A DNA stretch of 64,000 nucleotides, from the NCBI GenBank assembly GCA_963747555.1, contig CAVVFZ010000021.1, forward strand, positions 62,001 to 126,000, written 5' to 3'. The notes under the pieces were generated by a model. It ran no database searches. It was given only the letters and a program-made list of their open reading frames with translations, and was not told the DNA's origin. Within the stretch, counting starts at the first letter, position 1. The number at the start of each line of letters is the position of its first letter. The position numbers and the translations under genes are program-made. This document shows, piece by piece, positions 15,132 to 23,875 of this stretch. Source of the DNA: DUZB01 sp963747555 (GTDB taxonomy: Bacteria; Desulfobacterota; DSM-4660; Desulfatiglandales; Desulfatiglandaceae).

Positions 15132-15986
15132 TCATTCCATGGTTGGATCGCCCATCGCATATTGCGGATCATCGTGCCTCAATTTTGCTAAATAGCACAT
15201 CGTCTCTTCGACTTCCGACGGGTTCGTGCCGATGGCATGGTACATCTTTCTCGCAAAGTCCTGGACGGGCACGATATTTCGTCCCGCCTCCACGCCTGCG
15301 AGAATCTCGTCGGCCGCCTGATCGATGCTGATCGCCTCCGGTGGCTTCGGCATTTCCATGTGGAGCTTATAGTCCAGAGAGCGGTAGAAGATCATCGTAT
15401 CCACCGCGCCGGGACAGACCGTCGTTACTTTGATATTGTGGAAGGACATCTCGTAGCGCAAATCCTCCCCGAAGCCTACGACGGCATACTTCGACGCCGC
15501 ATAAACGGTCTGATAAGGGAGTGGCACGATTCCGCACACGGAAGCGGTGTTCACGATATGTCCATATCCCTGTCTCATCATGATGGGTACGACCGCGTGC
15601 ACGCAGTTCACCACGCCGAACAGGTTGACGTCGAAAACCGTATTCCAGTCCTCTCTTTTCGTTGCGGTAAACGCTTGGCCGAAGCCCACGCCCGCATTGC
15701 AAAAGATGTAGTGGATCGGGCCCCTGCTCCCTACGAATTCGATATAATTATCGACCGCATCTTCGTCACGTACGTCCACAACCTGGGCATGGACGCGTCC
15801 CCCGTGTTTCCGAAGAGATTCGGCGGCGGCGGCGATGTTTTTTGGCGTCCGGCTGCTCATATACACCTCCGCGCCCCGCTCGAGCAGGCCGCGACTCAAG
15901 CCAAGTCCTATGCCGGTAGACGCCCCGGTGATTATCGCCACTTTGTCTTTAAAAGAATCGTTGTCATGCCGACTATCATTTTCCAT
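15132..15986 (-). CDS. Short-chain dehydrogenase/reductase
   Basis: A full 284-residue classical SDR, a cytoplasmic NAD(P)-dependent oxidoreductase. The cofactor loop is VAIITGASTGIGLGLSRGLL near residues 16-35, the NAG motif is FCNAGVGFG, and the active site has Ser in HIVNTASVCGIVP and Tyr-x3-Lys in YAASKYAVVGF. CPGAVDT follows, as usual. The substrate-binding C-terminus (KLHMEMPKPPEAISIDQAAD) is long. An acidic residue does not clearly follow strand two (YMSSRTPKNI), favouring NADP. It is transcribed toward the RAYT element; the substrate is unknown. Confidence 0.9.
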   Translation of the reverse strand: MENDSRHDNDSFKDKVAIITGASTGIGLGLSRGLLERGAEVYMSSRTPKNIAAAAESLRKHGGRVHAQVVDVRDEDAVDNYIEFVGSRGPIHYIFCNAGVGFGQAFTATKREDWNTVFDVNLFGVVNCVHAVVPIMMRQGYGHIVNTASVCGIVPLPYQTVYAASKYAVVGFGEDLRYEMSFHNIKVTTVCPGAVDTMIFYRSLDYKLHMEMPKPPEAISIDQAADEILAGVEAGRNIVPVQDFARKMYHAIGTNPSEVEETMCYLAKLRHDDPQYAMGDPTME

Positions 15987-16052
15987 ATCCGTTCTCCTTT
16001 TGCCTCCCTATGCACCTTATTGATAGGGCAGGTAAGCTGCACTTCAATTTAA

Positions 16053-17273
16053 TCAACAATGACCAAAAAGTGAGACAGACGAAAAAATCCCTATTGTGTT
16101 CCGTCTTTGCGTTTTTTCCAAAGATACCAATTGATGGAGCAGGTAAAGCAGGACACATCCGTTTGCCGCAAGAACCATTCCGATGATGAGTCCTTGAACC
16201 AAGTTGGCGAAAAGCATTGTCGTTCCAAAAAGAATGGTCAGAATGTTTGTGACAAGTAGGGCGGAATTGATCTTCAAAAGAGTCGTTGGAATTGGCTCAG
16301 CGGTTTTCCTCGCTTTCAGGGTGACTTTTACAATCCCAATGATACCCGCAGCGATATTGAGAAGGCCGACGAGGAGGGTGAGCGGCATGACGAGAATGTC
16401 AGGGATGATGCATGATATGACACCGAGAGCCCCAAAGAAAAACCCGAGCAGAATGATCAACCAGGACCTGGGAAAGGCCCCGATGGGGGTGCTTCCGAGT
16501 GCCAGCATCTGGATGGCAAATATGACCATCAGAAGCCCGAGCTGGGCGCCTCCCGAGAATGGGAGGAGGCCAAGGTTTACGGGAAGCAGCAGGAGACCCA
16601 GGAGGACCATGAAAACACCCGTCAGCAGGAGAATAACGTTGTCCATGGAGAGGCCGCCGTCAGATGGCGGTTTTTGTTGCGTGGGAGGATAGCGCCATGT
16701 GATTCTTTGCAGAACACAAGCGAGATAAAAAAGTGCAAGCCCGTAAAGGAGAGCCGCGGTTGCCACCTGCGCTCCTCTAAGGAGGTTTGGATCGAAAATT
16801 AAAAATGCAATCAATATCTGGACGAGATAGACGACTCCACACGCAAGGATTAGGTGATTGAAGATGCCGCCGTATTTTCGCCAGAGCCGGTATCTGTTTT
16901 GACCAAAGAGCATTTGGAGGAAAAGGATGAGGCCGCCGGCTCCGAAGAAGATGATGAGGAGAATGCGAGGAATGTTTCCGAAGATGTCCGGGATAAAACA
17001 GGTGACAATCCCTATTGCAGCGATGATTACGCCGAATAAAATGACTGTCCGGGATCTTCGCATGTCCCCGAATGGTGTCTTCCCCATGGATATGATCTGA
17101 AGGGCATATACGACCAGCATAAGGCCGAAGAGGCCGTCTTCATAGTAGGAGAGAATGCCTGCATAAACAGGAAACAGCAGCAGGCCGAGGACGAGCATCG
17201 CCATTCCCGCAAACAGGAGTATGACGACTTCGAGTGAAAGGTCAGCCTCTTTGAAAAGTTTGTTTTTCGTCAC
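16053..17273 (-). CDS. Duplicated HdeD-like integral membrane protein
   Basis: The 406-residue protein has about ten predicted membrane helices. Two homologous halves are visible: VILLFAGMAMLVLGLLLFPV at the start of the first and VILLLTGVFMVLLGLLLLPV in the second. Likewise SMGKTPFGDMRRSRTVILFG pairs with ALGSTPIGAFPRSWLIILLG, and GIVTCFIPDIFG with GVISCIIPDILV. This internal duplication resembles HdeD/DUF308 proteins joined in tandem. It is divergent from the SDR at 17428. Its function is unknown; HdeD relatives are linked to acid stress in enterics. Confidence 0.7.
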   Translation of the reverse strand: MTKNKLFKEADLSLEVVILLFAGMAMLVLGLLLFPVYAGILSYYEDGLFGLMLVVYALQIISMGKTPFGDMRRSRTVILFGVIIAAIGIVTCFIPDIFGNIPRILLIIFFGAGGLILFLQMLFGQNRYRLWRKYGGIFNHLILACGVVYLVQILIAFLIFDPNLLRGAQVATAALLYGLALFYLACVLQRITWRYPPTQQKPPSDGGLSMDNVILLLTGVFMVLLGLLLLPVNLGLLPFSGGAQLGLLMVIFAIQMLALGSTPIGAFPRSWLIILLGFFFGALGVISCIIPDILVMPLTLLVGLLNIAAGIIGIVKVTLKARKTAEPIPTTLLKINSALLVTNILTILFGTTMLFANLVQGLIIGMVLAANGCVLLYLLHQLVSLEKTQRRNTIGIFSSVSLFGHC

Positions 17274-17427
17274 CTGATTTCTATGTTAAGAGCTTAAAGT
17301 AGTTGATAAAAATTAATTTTTTGCGTAGAAAACTATAGTGTGGGCATACCTGGACGTCAAGAAAAATTGGATTTCAGGATTCATGGGAGATCGACGAGGT
17401 CCTTTACAGGAAAAGGAGACAAAGAGG

Positions 17428-18252
17428 ATGAAAGCCTATTATGAAGGTAAGGTTGCGGCCGTCACGGGCGGTGCGTCGGGGATTGGACTGGCACTGGTGG
17501 AGGCCATGCTGGAGATGGGTGTTAGGGCGGTGACCATAGCCGACATCAATGAAGCGAATCTGACGAAACACGTGGAGCGGCTGAGGACCCGGTATCCCGA
17601 CAGAGTACAGGGCGTGAAGACGGATGTGACCCTGGAAGAAAGCGTCAAGGCCATGGTGGACAGCGCGGCGGCTTTCGGCGGTGGCAGGCTGGACCTGCTG
17701 TTCAACAACGCCGGCCTGGGTCTGGGCGGTGCTTTCGAGGAATTGAGCAACGAGGACTGGATAAAGGCCTTTGCCATCAATTTCCATGGAGCACTCTACG
17801 GCATTCGCGCAGCGCTCCCCTATATGAAGGCCGAGAAAAGCGGCCATATCTTGAACACCGCCTCCGGCGTTGCTTTTATGAATTTTCCCTTACAGAGCAT
17901 GTACGCAGCTACCAAATCGGCATTGTTGAGCATGACCAACTCGCTGCGCTATGAATATTGGGACGACGGCATCCGCTTTTCCACGGTTATCCCAGGCACC
18001 GTGGACACTGCCATCTGGGACAAGGCCGGTGGGGCCCCGGCAAACGCCATTACGCCTGAGGAATGCGCGGCGGCGGTCCTCAAAGCCGCCGCCGAAAACA
18101 AACGCATCATCTTTGTCACCGAGGACGACAGAAGCGGCTGCGTCAACATGGCCCTGGCAGCGGCCTATATGCCGAGCACGGACGCGGCATTGGACACCTA
18201 TTTGCTGGGAGTGGCACGGGCCAGAAAGGCCGGAGACTTCACGGCAATATAG
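17428..18252 (+). CDS. Short-chain dehydrogenase/reductase
   Basis: A 274-residue SDR. The cofactor loop is AAVTGGASGIGLALVEAMLE with an acidic NAD-type residue after strand two (VTIADINEANL), the NNAG motif is LLFNNAGLGLGGAFEE, and the catalytic set is Ser in HILNTASGVAF plus YAATKSALLSM. ATG 17428 is used because AAGGAG sits 8-12 bases upstream and similarity begins there, although the frame is open further left. It stands alone and is divergent from the duplicated membrane protein. The substrate is not predictable. Confidence 0.9.
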   Translation: MKAYYEGKVAAVTGGASGIGLALVEAMLEMGVRAVTIADINEANLTKHVERLRTRYPDRVQGVKTDVTLEESVKAMVDSAAAFGGGRLDLLFNNAGLGLGGAFEELSNEDWIKAFAINFHGALYGIRAALPYMKAEKSGHILNTASGVAFMNFPLQSMYAATKSALLSMTNSLRYEYWDDGIRFSTVIPGTVDTAIWDKAGGAPANAITPEECAAAVLKAAAENKRIIFVTEDDRSGCVNMALAAAYMPSTDAALDTYLLGVARARKAGDFTAI

Positions 18253-18333
18253 CGTAGACGATCATAGAGGGCTGACCAAGAAATACTTTGAAAAGTCTGG
18301 ATTGAAACATCTTTAGAACAATACAATAAATCG

Positions 18334-18368
18334 CGGGATTTTGGGGACGCCCCACACATTTACAGTTA
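18334..18368 (+). repeat. Solitary copy of the RAYT element end
   Basis: GGGATTTTGGGGACGCCCCA and the following CACATTTACAGTT match the left end of the RAYT element at 14191-14223 almost base for base, including the GGGGACGCCCC palindrome. It lies between convergent genes. Confidence 0.75.
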
Positions 18369-18380
18369 CCAGATAACTCT

Positions 18381-19205
18381 TCATGGGGCCGCTCCCTCTT
18401 TTGTGTTTTTCTGCCTATCGACGGTTCTCACATCAAGATAGGCCAGGGCCCGCTGGTAAACCGTGTCGATGCGGGTTGATCGTTCAGGAAGCGCCTTTCG
18501 AATCTGCTCCAGGTATCTTTTTTCTCTAACAATCTCAAAAGTGCGCTTGAAGTTGACATCGTAAATCCAACCCATCTGAAGCAGTTTGAAGTCATTCAAG
18601 GTCTTAAGATCCTTCATTTGAACGATGTCCCCTTTCATGAGGGAGCAGCATACGGCATCCGATACCTGTGGCGCATCCGGAAGATTGAGTTCAATGGCCT
18701 CGCTCCGTCTTTCGCGGGCATGTCGGTAGTAGTCGGTTACCACGTGCCAGATATCCACTTTGTCCGCATCTCTCAAAAGTTTCATGAAAAAAAGCCCGGT
18801 TCCGTTCTCCATGACCGGGAGGGCGGCTTTGTTGTGGTACCACACGGCCTTTAAAATCATTTGTGCTTTCTCATTATCAATGGATTGCAAAATGCCTTCT
18901 TTTTCGATGACATCAACACCCAAAGCCGCGTGATCTTCGGATCGGGCATCAGAAAAAGTTTTGTATTTTTGAAATTGTTCAAACCGGCCGATGTCGTGCA
19001 GGAGTGCTGTGGTTTCAGCCATACAAAGCGCCTCGCCCAATAGCCCTTCACTTTTTCCAATATCCTTCACAGCGTCACTTACCCGCCTGGTATGGGCCAG
19101 TTTGAGGTCAAGGGCCTCCTGAATGTCGGGGTCCGCGGAGGCATATTGTGCAACATAGCGTTTAAGCCAGCGTTTCAGTTCCGGCATAAAAGTCTTAAGT
19201 TCCAT
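18381..19205 (-). CDS. HD-domain phosphohydrolase-like protein
   Basis: The 274-residue cytoplasmic protein has the metal-binding HD layout: His in LKLAHTRRVSDAV, the HD pair in TALLHDIGRFEQFQKY, and further ligands in AVWYHNKAALP and LRDADKVDIWHVV. The family hydrolyses phosphoester bonds, often of nucleotides. ATG 19205 is chosen because the open frame upstream (to 19337) shows no family similarity. The C-terminal half, after DVNFKRTFEIVREKRYL, is helical and unassigned. The substrate is unknown. Confidence 0.85.
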   Translation of the reverse strand: MELKTFMPELKRWLKRYVAQYASADPDIQEALDLKLAHTRRVSDAVKDIGKSEGLLGEALCMAETTALLHDIGRFEQFQKYKTFSDARSEDHAALGVDVIEKEGILQSIDNEKAQMILKAVWYHNKAALPVMENGTGLFFMKLLRDADKVDIWHVVTDYYRHARERRSEAIELNLPDAPQVSDAVCCSLMKGDIVQMKDLKTLNDFKLLQMGWIYDVNFKRTFEIVREKRYLEQIRKALPERSTRIDTVYQRALAYLDVRTVDRQKNTKEGAAP

Positions 19206-19528
19206 TTTCTTTGATTCCCACTGTATTAAAAAAATGATTTCTATTAACACAATAAGATCGTTGTTGCTACGAATAGCATGGAGGGATAATGGTATCAGAG
19301 CTTTCGGATCTGAACGAATATCCCTATTGTCCCACACTCCACACAGTCAGTCGCGATCTCCGGGGCAATATCCGGGTTTCGCATCCGGATCTTTGTTTGT
19401 AACGAAAAAGGCTTTGTCAGGCAGTTTACCCTTTCTTTTGAATTTGATTCGTATTAGTCTTTCCGCCCGATGATTCTTTTACATTCATTTTTGATTAAAG
19501 CGGCAAAATATTTCAAGGAGTGAATTTC

Positions 19529-20920
19529 GTGGAAGTCAAAAGCCTCAAGAGTTTCTTTGAGCCGGAAGGTGTTGTATTAGTGGGGGCCCGAAGGTCATCC
19601 GGTTTCGGCTACGGAATACCTCTTTTTCTCCAGGGCCAGGGTTGGGCGAATCGGTTGTACCTTGTTAATCCCGCTGGTGGGGAACTTCATGGCATGAAGG
19701 TTTTCAAGACCCTGAAGGATATCCCGGCAGCGGTTGACTTGGCCATTGTCATCGTGCCTGCTGAGGCGGTATTGGGGGTGATGAAAGAGATCGGAGACCG
19801 GGGGATAAAGAGCGTAATCGTTGAAACCGCCGGTTTTGCCGAGACAGGCGAGAAAGGCAGGGTTCTCCAGGAAAAAATAAAGAGTATTGCCAAGGGATAC
19901 GGAATGCGGGTCGTGGGCCCGAATTGCGTGGGTGTGGTGAATACGCTCAATCGTTTCGCCTCTGTCGAATTGATCGAAGAATCAATGACGCCCGGGCCGG
20001 TTTCTATCATTGCCCAGAGCGGTGTTTTCGGAAACATCCTGTTGGATTATCTCCCTCATTGCGGGCTTTCTATTTCAAAAGCGATCACACTGGGCAACCG
20101 TGTTGATGTGGATGAAAACGACATGCTGGAATATCTGGGCAATGATGAGTCCACAAAGGTAATCATGCTCTATCTCGAAGGTGCGGCCGATGGGCGGCGC
20201 CTGGTGGAGACGCTCAAGCATGTTACCGCTCAAAAACCGGTATTGATATTGAAAAGCGGGCGGACCGGCGAAGGGAAGCAGGCGACCGCCTCCCATACAG
20301 GGAGCATGTCAGGGCAGGACAATATTTATGACGCGGTTTTTTCCCAGACGCAGGCGATTCGAGCTCAAAGCCTTCCCCACTTAATCGATCTCGCTCGGGT
20401 ATTCGCAACCCAGCCTTTGCCCAAAGGCAATCGCCTCGGCATTATTACTACGAGTGGAAGTCTTGGAGCCCTCGCGACGGACGTTGCTATCTCAGCCGGA
20501 CTGAAAGTCCCCAACCTCTGCCCATCAACGGTAGATCGCGTTCGGCAAATGGCGCCGGACTGGATGAATGTACGAAACCCCTTGGATGTCGGACCCTCGG
20601 GAACCTTCAGTAGAGCCCTTCCCTTGCTTGTAGCGGACGACGAGATCGATATGATTCTTTCCATCATGGTAGTCCCCTACGCGGTGGTCAAAAATATCAG
20701 GCCCATGGGGTTCACCATAACAGATTGGTTTGGAGACGTTGCAGAACTTCGGAGTCGATTTCCGGATAAACCGCTGCTGGCGGTGGTGGTAGGGCATCCG
20801 GAATTTGTTGGTGCGGTTGCTTCTCTTTGTGGGCCATACACACCGGTGTTCAACGCCCCTGAACCCGCTGCGTTCGCTTTGGCTGCACTGTGGAGATATG
20901 CAAATGAGAGGAGAGGTTGA
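19529..20920 (+). CDS. NDP-forming acyl-CoA synthetase-like protein (alpha-subunit part)
   Basis: The 463-residue protein matches the CoA-binding and two succinyl-CoA-ligase-like domains of acetyl-CoA synthetase (ADP-forming) alpha units. These enzymes couple acyl-CoA cleavage to ATP formation. The CoA-binding domain starts LKSFFEPEGVVLVGA, PNCVGVVN follows at about 135, and the phospho-His loop is ATASHTGSMSGQDN near 255. The ATP-grasp beta domain is absent, so a separate partner is needed, or it is a regulatory homologue. GTG 19529 is preferred since AAGGAG ends 8 bases before it. Confidence 0.85.
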   Translation: MEVKSLKSFFEPEGVVLVGARRSSGFGYGIPLFLQGQGWANRLYLVNPAGGELHGMKVFKTLKDIPAAVDLAIVIVPAEAVLGVMKEIGDRGIKSVIVETAGFAETGEKGRVLQEKIKSIAKGYGMRVVGPNCVGVVNTLNRFASVELIEESMTPGPVSIIAQSGVFGNILLDYLPHCGLSISKAITLGNRVDVDENDMLEYLGNDESTKVIMLYLEGAADGRRLVETLKHVTAQKPVLILKSGRTGEGKQATASHTGSMSGQDNIYDAVFSQTQAIRAQSLPHLIDLARVFATQPLPKGNRLGIITTSGSLGALATDVAISAGLKVPNLCPSTVDRVRQMAPDWMNVRNPLDVGPSGTFSRALPLLVADDEIDMILSIMVVPYAVVKNIRPMGFTITDWFGDVAELRSRFPDKPLLAVVVGHPEFVGAVASLCGPYTPVFNAPEPAAFALAALWRYANERRG

Positions 20921-21003
20921 TACCTGTTATAGGAGACGGCAGGCTTCTCTCCGGGTTTGAGATAAAGTGAACTTTACCGGCCGGGAGCGGCAGAGAACAG
21001 CTC

Positions 21004-21588
21004 TTACAAGGGCTCAAAGCTGAACTTTTGACCGCCAATGGATGCTTCATACATCAGGCCGCCTTTGGCATGGGTAAAAATAGCCATGCCTCTATTATAG
21101 GAGCCGGCTTGAGTCCCCACATCATTGGCTCCACTGCTTGCACCCGCAGACTGACCTGTTGTGCCGGATTGAGCCTGCGCACTGGCGGTAATCGCCACGG
21201 CAGTGGCCTGGGCGCCGAACTCGAAGTCTCCGTTGACGAATTGATCATAGGCGCGTTTATCCTGGAAGAATATGATCTGGCTGAAGGCCTGACCGCCGGC
21301 CTGAAAGCCAATGGTGATCTGAGTCATAACGGTTTTGCCGGTCAATACGCCGCCCTTGTAAACCTGACCATCCCCATGTGCGCCCCCGATTCCCAATCCC
21401 CCTTTGCCGATCGTCGGAAATACCGCATAGCCGTAAGAATTCTCAAAATAATGTTCCACTGCGGGGGAGGCTTTAAACATCTTTATGGTCTCGCTATATT
21501 CATCAGCCCCAAACGTCGCCGTGGAAAAAGACCAAGTCGCCAGCAATGCCGCCAAGACTTGCACAAAAGATTTTTTTGAACCAAGCAT
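21004..21588 (-). CDS. Exported SYLF-domain (YSC84-like) lipid-binding protein
   Basis: The 194-residue protein has a signal peptide (KSFVQVLAALLATWSFSTAT) and then the SYLF domain. FPTIGKGGLGIGGAHGDGQV, TQITIGFQAGGQAFSQIIFF and VNGDFEFGAQATAVAIT are its core motifs; the end GLMYEASIGGQKFSFEPL is typical. Family members bind phosphoinositides or other lipids in eukaryotes; bacterial ones are periplasmic and poorly understood. The ATG at 21588 is preferred, with GAGGA upstream. A scrap of a second copy lies at 5956-6001. Confidence 0.88.
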   Translation of the reverse strand: MLGSKKSFVQVLAALLATWSFSTATFGADEYSETIKMFKASPAVEHYFENSYGYAVFPTIGKGGLGIGGAHGDGQVYKGGVLTGKTVMTQITIGFQAGGQAFSQIIFFQDKRAYDQFVNGDFEFGAQATAVAITASAQAQSGTTGQSAGASSGANDVGTQAGSYNRGMAIFTHAKGGLMYEASIGGQKFSFEPL

Positions 21589-21945
21589 GAGTTCCTCCAT
21601 GAAATTAAGAAATGACCTGTTGAGGATTATGAATTCCGCCATGGCAGAAAACACGGACATCTTTGCATAAGGACTTGCTTTCTCTCATGCGGAGCAGAGT
21701 ATAGAAAATTCCGATTTATGTGTCAATCCAACAAATATTCTTCAAATCATAACCGGAGCAATGACAAACAGTTTCTGAAAAAAGTACTGAACCGGATGAT
21801 GCAGTCTTGATGGTAAATTTCGAAAAAAATGGAGCCGCCGTCGGGTATTCCGTTTACCTCACGCTGAAGGAATGCTAATAATAGACGAAAGAGATTTAGC
21901 CACCGAGTATGTCAACGTGTTTTATCAGCAAAGGAGGGTGGGACC

Positions 21946-22377
21946 ATGCAAACAAAGGAAAGAATGCTTTTGGTTGCACCATGCGGTATAGATTGTGGGA
22001 CGTGCGAGCTGCACCTCTGTAAAGATAACCCGGAATTGTTTGCCTATTTACTGTCGAAAGGAATCCCGAAGGAAAAATTACCCTGCGCCGGATGTCGTGA
22101 GATAAAAGGGAAATGTCCTGTCATTGGCGAGCAGTGTGCGTCGTATTCCTGTGTCATTGAGAAAGATGTCGATTTTTGTTTTCATTGCCAAAATTTTCCC
22201 TGTTCAAAATTAAATCCTTCCGCAGATCGGGCGGATGTCCTCCCGCATAACCTAAAGGTCTTCAATTTATGCACAATTCAAAGAGAAGGCGTGGACGGAT
22301 TTATTGAAATATCGAGGGAGATCAAGAAGAAATATTATAAAGGAACCATGGAAATTGGGAATGGCCCCCAACTCTAA
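21946..22377 (+). CDS. DUF3795 cysteine-rich protein
   Basis: The 143-residue protein carries at least twelve cysteines in the DUF3795 arrangement: APCGIDCGTCELHLC, CAGCREIKGKCPV, CASYSCVIEKDVDFCFHCQN and FPCSKL. Such spacing suggests Zn or Fe-S binding in the cytoplasm. No enzymatic role is established. GGAGGGTGGGACC upstream supplies the ribosome-binding site. It stands alone before the next membrane protein. Confidence 0.82.
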   Translation: MQTKERMLLVAPCGIDCGTCELHLCKDNPELFAYLLSKGIPKEKLPCAGCREIKGKCPVIGEQCASYSCVIEKDVDFCFHCQNFPCSKLNPSADRADVLPHNLKVFNLCTIQREGVDGFIEISREIKKKYYKGTMEIGNGPQL

Positions 22378-22437
22378 GAATGAAAATGCCTTGTGCCCTA
22401 TCCTATCTAAAAATTCCGGCACAAATGGAGCGAAAGG

Positions 22438-23532
22438 ATGAAGACCGATAAGAAGTCAAAGGGAGCCTGGATACATCGTTTTGCCATATGGATTTTCACC
22501 CTTGTCCTCACAGTACTTGTCTTCTGGGTCCTCGGTTTCTTTGTCAATGACATCCGGTCCATGCGCGGTCCGGACTATGGTACTATTGAAAAAAGTTTCG
22601 TAGACAAGAATCTCATCGCGAAACAGACATCCCTCGTGAAACAAATCGCCGACCTCGCCCGCCGCATCGGCAACCAGACGGAAAAACAGCGCATTGTGGG
22701 AGACAGCTCCCGCAACCTTCAACAGACCATCAACCAACTTCTGGAACTCCGGAAACTCGGCATGGAGAAAGGCATCGAATTCTCTCATGCGGAACAGGCG
22801 AATTTCACCAACAGCCTGAACCTTTTCTTGGATAATCAGAGGAAATACCAGGAACTGAGCCAGGACATATCGGACATGCTTGAACATAAGCAGGAGCTTG
22901 TTCGGGCGAAAGATCTGACAGAGCAAGAGATCAACAAACAGCGTCAACCGGCCAGAAATGAGTACAATGCTCTCAGCAGGAAGCACCGTCAGAACCTGGC
23001 TTTCCTTCAACTGGCCATTCTCCTTCCGATTCTCCTTGCTGCGGTGATCGTCATTATCAGGAAACGCTCCAGCATCTACTTTCCACTGTTCCTTGCCTTC
23101 GGCGCAGCAACGTTGATCAAAGTCTTTCTCGTGGTTCATGCGTACTTCCCCAGCAAATATTTCAAGTATATCCTCATCGGTGGACTTTTGCTTGTGGTGG
23201 CACGACTCTTAATCTACTTCATCCGCTCTATAGCGTTCCCCAAGACCGAGTGGCTGGTCAGACAGTACCGAGAGGCCTACGAACGTTTTCTTTGCCCTGT
23301 CTGTGAATACCCCATACGCATTGGCCCTCGCCGTTTCTTGTTCTGGACGCGGCGAACGGTCAATAAGGTGGTTATTCCAACAGAGCGGGCAGATAGGCCG
23401 GATCAAGAAGAAAAGTACACGTGTCCCTCTTGCGGAAGCGAGCTTTTTGAAGAATGTTCATCCTGTCACAAGATCAGACACTCCATGCTTCCGCACTGTT
23501 CGCACTGCGGCGCTGGGAAGGAAATCGGTTGA
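22438..23532 (+). CDS. Membrane protein with coiled coil and C-terminal zinc ribbons
   Basis: No family was recognised. The 364-residue protein has one N-terminal membrane helix (FAIWIFTLVLTVLVFWVLGF), a long predicted coiled coil (about 45-185, Gln/Lys/Glu-rich), then three more membrane helices (LAILLPILLAAVIVI, FPLFLAFGAATLIKVFLVV, YILIGGLLLVVARLLIYFI). The tail holds paired CxxC zinc-ribbon motifs (CPVCEYPI, CPSCGSEL, CSSCHKI, CSHCGAG). The coiled coil between helices is probably periplasmic and the ribbons cytoplasmic. A scaffold or sensor role is a guess. Confidence 0.7.
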   Translation: MKTDKKSKGAWIHRFAIWIFTLVLTVLVFWVLGFFVNDIRSMRGPDYGTIEKSFVDKNLIAKQTSLVKQIADLARRIGNQTEKQRIVGDSSRNLQQTINQLLELRKLGMEKGIEFSHAEQANFTNSLNLFLDNQRKYQELSQDISDMLEHKQELVRAKDLTEQEINKQRQPARNEYNALSRKHRQNLAFLQLAILLPILLAAVIVIIRKRSSIYFPLFLAFGAATLIKVFLVVHAYFPSKYFKYILIGGLLLVVARLLIYFIRSIAFPKTEWLVRQYREAYERFLCPVCEYPIRIGPRRFLFWTRRTVNKVVIPTERADRPDQEEKYTCPSCGSELFEECSSCHKIRHSMLPHCSHCGAGKEIG

Positions 23533-23678
23533 CATCGGAGACAATATCGATTATCGAGGAAAAAAATCAGGAAGGATGGGAATTGAAATGAGACATTTTG
23601 GGCGGACATTGTTTTTTGAGTTTTTCTTTAGCTGCAGGTCTGCCCGGCTCCGAAAAATTTTCTAAAAAAGACTACGGA

Positions 23679-23712
23679 GTCCATGGGCGGACCTGATAAG
23701 CCGCCCATGGAC
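23679..23712 (+). terminator. Perfect hairpin, first of a pair
   Basis: GTCCATGGGCGG and CCGCCCATGGAC pair perfectly over 12 bp around a 10-base loop. No T-run follows directly. Confidence 0.55.
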
Positions 23713-23721
23713 AGAAACCAC

Positions 23722-23756
23722 AAAGGCCATGGGTTCACAGCCCATGGCCTTTTTTT
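23722..23756 (+). terminator. Intrinsic terminator
   Basis: AAAGGCCATGGG pairs with CCCATGGCCTTT around a loop of seven bases, and the T-run continues to 23756. The shared CCATGGG core with the preceding hairpin allows the two to form alternative pairings. Confidence 0.8.
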
Positions 23757-23875
23757 GGTTTCCGTTAGAACAAGAACGGCCGATGATCGTAATGATGGAG
23801 TGCGGCCATCGGATGAAATGGTAATTTTTCTTAAAAATCTAAAAAGATGAAATACTCTTTAAGGGAGGATGATGT

